Below, in pieces: positions 6,352-9,653 of a stretch of 9,653 nt of DNA. The position numbers were made by a program, and so were the translations under genes. This stretch comes from CAZAQS01 sp046485135. GTDB lineage: Bacteria; Chloroflexota; Anaerolineae; Anaerolineales; UBA4823. The stretch spans positions 1 through 9,653 of the forward strand of contig JAWOHN010000096.1 of assembly GCA_046485135.1 (NCBI GenBank), in the 5' to 3' direction. The notes under the pieces were generated by a model that was not told where the DNA came from, ran no database searches, and saw only the letters and a program-made list of their open reading frames with translations. Numbering within the stretch: position 1 is the stretch's first letter; the number at the start of each line of letters is the position of its first letter.

Positions 6352-6420
6352 ATGCTTGATAAAGAGCAGGAAAGCTGGCAACCAGCATTGTGTCCGTTTT
6401 TCCTGCTGCGTTCAGGCTGA
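6352..6420 (+). CDS. Small ORF / possible leader peptide (22 aa)
   Basis: An ATG at 6352 is preceded by AGGAGGTG at 6341-6348, the strongest Shine-Dalgarno sequence in the window, three bases from the start codon. The reading frame of 22 codons ends at TGA 6418-6420 and encodes MLDKEQESWQPALCPFFLLR followed by SG. It lies 52 bp before the malic enzyme ATG on the same strand. The coding sequence contains a long hairpin (6365-6407), which suggests a translated leader that controls the downstream genes. There is no run of one amino acid as in classical attenuators. It could instead be an unstudied small protein. The peptide matches no family that I recognise. Confidence 0.4.
   Translation: MLDKEQESWQPALCPFFLLRSG
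6365..6407 (+). other. Nested RNA hairpin inside the small leader ORF
   Basis: AGCAGGAAA (6365-6373) pairs perfectly with TTTCCTGCT (6399-6407), forming a 9-bp stem. Immediately inside it GCTGG (6374-6378) pairs with CCAGC (6382-6386) across a CAA loop, and a 12-nt single-stranded segment completes the enclosure. A ribosome translating the small ORF would have to open the structure, so ribosome pausing could change folding upstream of the malic enzyme gene. No poly-T tract follows directly. Confidence 0.45.
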
Positions 6421-6472
6421 CGATGTTTTAAAAGGTCCTTTATATGCCTAACCTCAGACAGGAGAACCCCTT

Positions 6473-7834
6473 ATGTTGAAAGATGAAAAATCCATAAATG
6501 TTGAGGAACTGTTGGCAAAGGCGACCAAACCTTCTGCCGACGCAATGAAGTTGCATCCCTTCTACAAGGGAAAGGTGGAGACGGCCCTGAAATGCACTGT
6601 CAGGGATTTCAACGATTTTGCCATCTGGTACACTCCAGGTGTGGCTGCCCCTTGTAAGGAGATTGCGGCTGACCCGGAAAAAGTTTACGATTATACCAAC
6701 AAGTGGAATACCGTCATCGTCGTGAGCGATGGAACGCGGGTATTGGGGCTGGGAGATATCGGCCCGAAAGCAGGCTTGCCGGTGATGGAAGGCAAGGCCT
6801 TGCTATATAAGTATTTGGGTGGGGTTGATGGTATTCCCATTATGTTGGATACTAAAGACCCAGACGCCATCATTCGCACAGTCTTGATGCTGCAGCCGGG
6901 TTTTGGTGGAGTAAACCTGGAAGATATTTCTAATCCAAAATGTTTCTATATCCTGGACACCTTGCGCGAAAAGGCTGAAATCCCGGTCTGGCACGATGAC
7001 CAACAGGGCACAGCAACGGTCACATTGGCGGGGCTGATGAACGCGCTTAAAGTGGTCGGGAAGAAAATTAACGAAGTGAGTATTACCTTCATTGGCACAG
7101 GCGCCTCTAATGTGGCTTGCTCCCGGTTGATCTTTGGTGCAGGAGCGGATCCGGGGAAATGCTTTATGGTTGATTCCAAAGGTATTCTCGGGAAGCATCG
7201 CCGAGATTTGGAAATGCGCAAGGCTGAATATGTGGACAAGTGGCGACTTTGCGAGTCCACCAACCATGAAGGACGTCAGGGTAATATTCCGGATGCAATG
7301 CGGAATGCCGACGTGGTGATCGCCCTCTCAAAGTCTGGTCCGGGTGTGATCTTGCCGGAATGGGTGTCTACCATGAATAAAGACTCGATTGTGTTTGCCT
7401 GTGCGAACCCGGTGCCTGAAATTTGGCCATGGGAGGCCAAAGAGGCCGGGGCGCGGGTCGTTGCTACTGGGCGTTCAGACTTCCCCAACCAGGTCAATAA
7501 CTCGCTTGGTTTCCCCGGCATCTTCCGCGGCGCTCTGGATGTGCGTGCCCGTACCATTACTGATGAGATGTGCTTTGCCGCAGCTGATGCCATGGCGAAG
7601 CAGGTTGAAAGCAGCATCGATGAGGAGCATATTCTGCCGAATATGGACGATTGGGAGGTTTTCCCCCGCGAAGCCGCAGCGGTTGCCATGAAAGCGCAGG
7701 AACAAGGTCTGGCTCGCATCCAGATGAGCTATGAAGAAGAGTTCCAAAATGCGATGAATATCATCAAACGGTCGCGCGATCTGACTCATATGATGATGAA
7801 GGAAGGATTCATCCCCGAAGCGCCGGTGGATTGA
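6473..7834 (+). CDS. Malic enzyme, NAD(P)-dependent (malate dehydrogenase, oxaloacetate-decarboxylating)
   Basis: The enzyme converts malate to pyruvate and CO2 with reduction of NAD(P)+, in the cytoplasm. The 453 residues carry a complete bacterial short-form signature. YTPGVAAPC holds the catalytic Tyr53, and GLGDIGPKAGLPVMEGKA (92-109) contains the general-base lysine, Lys108. NLEDI (148-152) supplies the metal-binding Glu150 and Asp151, and WHDDQQGTA (173-181) supplies a further metal aspartate. The NAD(P) Rossmann loop is GTGASN (208-213). ANPVPEIWP (311-319) and the TGRSDFPNQVNNSLGFPGIF segment (332-351) complete the active site. A region after VDSKG (233-237) is slightly longer than in minimal 400-residue forms. 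Cofactor choice cannot be fixed by eye. AGGAG at 6460-6464 supports the ATG. It probably forms an operon with the flavoprotein 45 bp downstream. Confidence 0.95.
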   Translation: MLKDEKSINVEELLAKATKPSADAMKLHPFYKGKVETALKCTVRDFNDFAIWYTPGVAAPCKEIAADPEKVYDYTNKWNTVIVVSDGTRVLGLGDIGPKAGLPVMEGKALLYKYLGGVDGIPIMLDTKDPDAIIRTVLMLQPGFGGVNLEDISNPKCFYILDTLREKAEIPVWHDDQQGTATVTLAGLMNALKVVGKKINEVSITFIGTGASNVACSRLIFGAGADPGKCFMVDSKGILGKHRRDLEMRKAEYVDKWRLCESTNHEGRQGNIPDAMRNADVVIALSKSGPGVILPEWVSTMNKDSIVFACANPVPEIWPWEAKEAGARVVATGRSDFPNQVNNSLGFPGIFRGALDVRARTITDEMCFAAADAMAKQVESSIDEEHILPNMDDWEVFPREAAAVAMKAQEQGLARIQMSYEEEFQNAMNIIKRSRDLTHMMMKEGFIPEAPVD

Positions 7835-7879
7835 AACTGGATAACGACTCTCGCGGGATCTAAGACAAAGAGGTGACTT

Positions 7880-8797
7880 ATGTATGATCTAATCGTCGTA
7901 GGTGGAGGTCCGGCTGGGCTGACAGCAGCTGTTTATGCCATTCGCAAACGCTTGAATGTCCTGCTCATATCAAAAGACCTGGGCGGCAAGACCAATTATC
8001 GCCTGGCTTTGCCCTGGATACAGGATTACCAGGTAATCCGGGGTTTGGAAATCGTTGGCAAATTCAAGAGCGAGTTGGAATATTTGCAATTTGCTCGCCA
8101 TATGGAACCGGTTGAGACTGTCCAGCGTCAGGAGGGCGAGGGTGGGCCTTATTTTACAGTGCATACAAGAGGCGGCGGCGAGCTGGAAACCAAAGCGGTG
8201 ATTGTAGCTACCGGCACCAGGCAGCAGCGGCTGAACGTGCCAGGCGAGAAGGAATTTATCATGCGCGGGCTATGCTATTCTGCTCTCAGCTATGCGCCCT
8301 TGTTCCTGGACAAGACCACCCTGGTCGTTGGGAATGGCGAGCTGGCAGTGCGTTCAGCCGCCGAGCTTGCGACTGTTTCTTCGCATGTAACTTTGGTGCG
8401 AACGGTGAGCGACCCACTGGATTCACCACTGTATACCAAGCTGGAACAATCGCCCAAAGTGACCATCTTGCTCAATCATGAGGTGGTTGAGGTCAAGGGC
8501 GATGAGTTTGCCAAAATTGTGGTGGTCAAAGACCCGGATGGACAGATCAAGGATTACGAAGTGGATGGGACCTTCATTGAAATGAGCCTGAATCCCAACA
8601 GCCAGATGGTGGCTGGGTTGGTTGACCTGGATGAGATTGGGCGGATCAAGATTGACAGTAAAAACCAAACCAGCGTACCAGGTGTCTTTGCTGCCGGAGA
8701 TGCCACCACAGGCTATGCAGAGCAGGTCCTCGTCGCGGTTGGGGAAGGAGCCAAAGCTGCCCTGAGTGCATACGAGTACCTTCTGCCTATACTGTAG
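7880..8797 (+). CDS. Thioredoxin reductase-like FAD/NAD(P) oxidoreductase lacking the CXXC
   Basis: This 305-residue protein has the two-dinucleotide-domain fold of low-Mr thioredoxin reductases and of the related ferredoxin/flavodoxin-NADP reductases. FAD is bound by GGGPAG (8-13), the ATG motif (110-112) and AAGDATTGYAEQ (271-282). The central domain has the GNGELA nucleotide loop (151-156). Where thioredoxin reductases have the redox-active CATC, this protein has SALS (134-137, in LCYSALSYAP), so it cannot use the standard disulfide relay. The arginine-rich NADPH clamp (HRRxxxR) is also absent; the matching stretch reads LVRTVSDPL. The true electron donor and acceptor are unknown. AAAGAGGTGAC before the ATG is a good ribosome site, and the gene follows malic enzyme by 45 bp, suggesting one transcript. 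A hairpin pair lies downstream. Confidence 0.88.
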   Translation: MYDLIVVGGGPAGLTAAVYAIRKRLNVLLISKDLGGKTNYRLALPWIQDYQVIRGLEIVGKFKSELEYLQFARHMEPVETVQRQEGEGGPYFTVHTRGGGELETKAVIVATGTRQQRLNVPGEKEFIMRGLCYSALSYAPLFLDKTTLVVGNGELAVRSAAELATVSSHVTLVRTVSDPLDSPLYTKLEQSPKVTILLNHEVVEVKGDEFAKIVVVKDPDGQIKDYEVDGTFIEMSLNPNSQMVAGLVDLDEIGRIKIDSKNQTSVPGVFAAGDATTGYAEQVLVAVGEGAKAALSAYEYLLPIL

Positions 8798-8814
8798 TTC
8801 TGGTGCAGGAAGGT

Positions 8815-8831
8815 GGGTTGTTATGCAACCC
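8815..8831 (+). other. Short hairpin after the flavoprotein gene
   Basis: GGGTTG (8815-8820) and CAACCC (8826-8831) form a perfect 6-bp stem with a TTATG loop, 17 bp after the flavoprotein stop. No T-tract follows, so it may protect the mRNA 3' end rather than terminate on its own. Confidence 0.35.
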
Positions 8832-8870
8832 CAATGGGCGTAATTCCGAGTACAAATTCGTCGAAACCAT

Positions 8871-8900
8871 CTGCGGCGCACTTTCAGAAGTGCGCCGCAG
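8871..8900. terminator. Strong bidirectional hairpin terminator candidate
   Basis: CTGCGGCGCACTT (8871-8883) and AAGTGCGCCGCAG (8888-8900) form a perfect 13-bp GC-rich stem with a TCAG loop. It sits between the convergent flavoprotein gene, which ends at 8797, and the CBS-domain gene, which ends at 8958. On the plus strand it is followed by the mildly T-rich TCTTTGATC, and on the minus strand by ATGGTTTCG. Stem strength and position make termination of both transcripts likely despite the weak U-tracts. Confidence 0.7.
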
Positions 8901-8957
8901 TCTTTGATCAGAGAGATTTGAAAGATTAGGTCTTATACAGTTTGCCCAGGAATAGGC

Positions 8958-9653
8958 CTAATTGATCTGCGATTGTAACAGTCGCAGCAGAGAGCGCCTG
9001 GCCAGCAGGTCAGCGCTTACCATGCCCAATACAGCGCCGCCCTCCACCACCGGCATGGCTGAGATCTCATGGTACTCCAGCTTGCGGATCATATCCAGGA
9101 TACCCTCGGTAGGGCTGGCGCTGATGACGCTGCGGGTCATGATCTCGCCCAGAGGTTGGTCATCGGGGGAGCCCAGGGCAGTAGCGCGGGTGATATCCCA
9201 CTCGCTCACCACACCTTCCATGACTCCACTTGAGTTGACCACAGCCAGGATTGGGCAACCAGCCTGCACCAGCATGACGGCTGCATCTTTGACGCAGTGA
9301 TGGACCGGTATGGTCGGGATTGGTTCCATGATCTCAGCGGCTGTGCGGTCGCTTTCGCGGGATGCGATCCTGCGCACGCTGATTTGTTCGGCGGCTTCTC
9401 CAGGCAACATGTCAGCGTCCGATATCAGCAAGTCGACCAGCTCGTGCATATTGCGGCGGATGACGTTTTCGCGGTAGCTTTCTGCCGCTTCTAGTCGACG
9501 GTCTGCTAATTCTTTCAATGCACCGGCATGCGTTTCCAGCCAATCCTCGACTGCTTGCTGGTTGCCCAGCATCTCCATGGGGATTCGCAAAGGAGCAGGT
9601 GTTTTGATCAGGTGTTCTTGGGCAGCAAAGATTACCCCACCAGAGTTGACCAG
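8958..9653 (-). CDS. C-terminal part of a dehydrogenase-like protein with two CBS domains (5' end off the window)
   Basis: The frame is open to the window edge, so 231 C-terminal residues are visible. A TTG at 9588-9590 is a possible but unlikely start. Numbering from the edge, residues 1-100 include LVNSGGVIFAAQEHLI and a helical stretch. These look like the C-terminus of Glu/Leu/Phe/Val dehydrogenases, which have N-[AS]-GGV near the end of the catalytic fold. Residues about 106-160 (IMEPIPTIPVHHCVKDAAVM to VVSEWDITRA) and 168-222 (GEIMTRSVISASPTEGILDM to GMVSADLLARR) are two CBS domains, which form a Bateman module that normally senses adenine nucleotides. A dehydrogenase with a C-terminal nucleotide sensor is therefore suggested. 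The CBS call is firm and the dehydrogenase call tentative. It converges with the flavoprotein gene across a strong hairpin. Confidence 0.75.
   Translation of the reverse strand: MVNSGGVIFAAQEHLIKTPAPLRIPMEMLGNQQAVEDWLETHAGALKELADRRLEAAESYRENVIRRNMHELVDLLISDADMLPGEAAEQISVRRIASRESDRTAAEIMEPIPTIPVHHCVKDAAVMLVQAGCPILAVVNSSGVMEGVVSEWDITRATALGSPDDQPLGEIMTRSVISASPTEGILDMIRKLEYHEISAMPVVEGGAVLGMVSADLLARRSLLRLLQSQIN

Noticed and set aside
6421..6472. A rho-independent attenuator directly before malic enzyme, suggested by the TTTTAAAAGG stretch.
   Set aside because: The stretch is AT-rich but has no GC-rich stem followed by a T-run, so no classical terminator can be drawn there.

Overview
The window looks like a piece of an anaerobic bacterial genome, most likely a metagenome-derived member of the Chloroflexota (Anaerolineae-like). 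That assignment is an inference from gene content and protein style: non-pyrrolysine MttB-family methyltransferases with a corrinoid protein, a CXXC-less thioredoxin-reductase-like flavoprotein beside malic enzyme, and a CBS-tailed dehydrogenase-like protein. No rRNA, tRNA, CRISPR array or transposase is visible.

Region 1 (1-396) is a mosaic of three gene pieces that do not belong together. It holds the N-terminal part of a MATE-type efflux transporter on the plus strand (1-71, about 39% GC), a very GC-rich piece of a prephenate dehydrogenase-like gene on the minus strand (66-239, about 73% GC), and the C-terminus of an ASKHA/DUF4445 corrinoid-activation protein on the plus strand (238-396, about 48% GC). 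The joins are abrupt, so this may be a contig-end assembly chimera or a real rearrangement.

Region 2 (238-4095, plus strand) is a methyl-transfer operon: activator C-terminus, an MttB-family methyltransferase (445-1908), its MttC-like corrinoid protein (1954-2601) and a second, diverged MttB-family methyltransferase (2635-4095), with gaps of 33-48 bp. In such systems MttB homologues move a methyl group from a quaternary or tertiary amine to the Co(I) corrinoid of the MttC-like protein, and the ASKHA protein re-reduces Co(II) that forms by accident. Neither MttB gene has an internal amber codon, and the substrates are unknown. A separate methylcobamide:acceptor methyltransferase is not visible.

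Region 3 (4234-6013, minus strand) is convergent with region 2 across an imperfect hairpin. It encodes an adrenodoxin-type [2Fe-2S] ferredoxin, possibly an electron donor for corrinoid reduction, and a radical-SAM/helix-hairpin-helix protein of the putative DNA modification/repair family. The radical-SAM gene has a textbook sigma-70 promoter (TTGACA, 16 bp, TATAAT) placed so that transcription should start on the A of an ATG, giving a leaderless mRNA.

Region 4 (6014-8797) starts with about 460 bp that hold a perfect 12-bp palindrome and a 22-codon small ORF with a very strong Shine-Dalgarno sequence and a long internal hairpin. It continues with malic enzyme (6473-7834) and a flavoprotein of the thioredoxin reductase superfamily (7880-8797) whose redox CXXC is replaced by SALS. 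A 13-bp perfect hairpin (8871-8900) closes this unit against the convergent gene of region 5.

Region 5 (8958-9653, minus strand) is the C-terminal part of a protein that runs off the window. It has a possible Glu/Leu/Phe/Val dehydrogenase C-terminus followed by two CBS domains.
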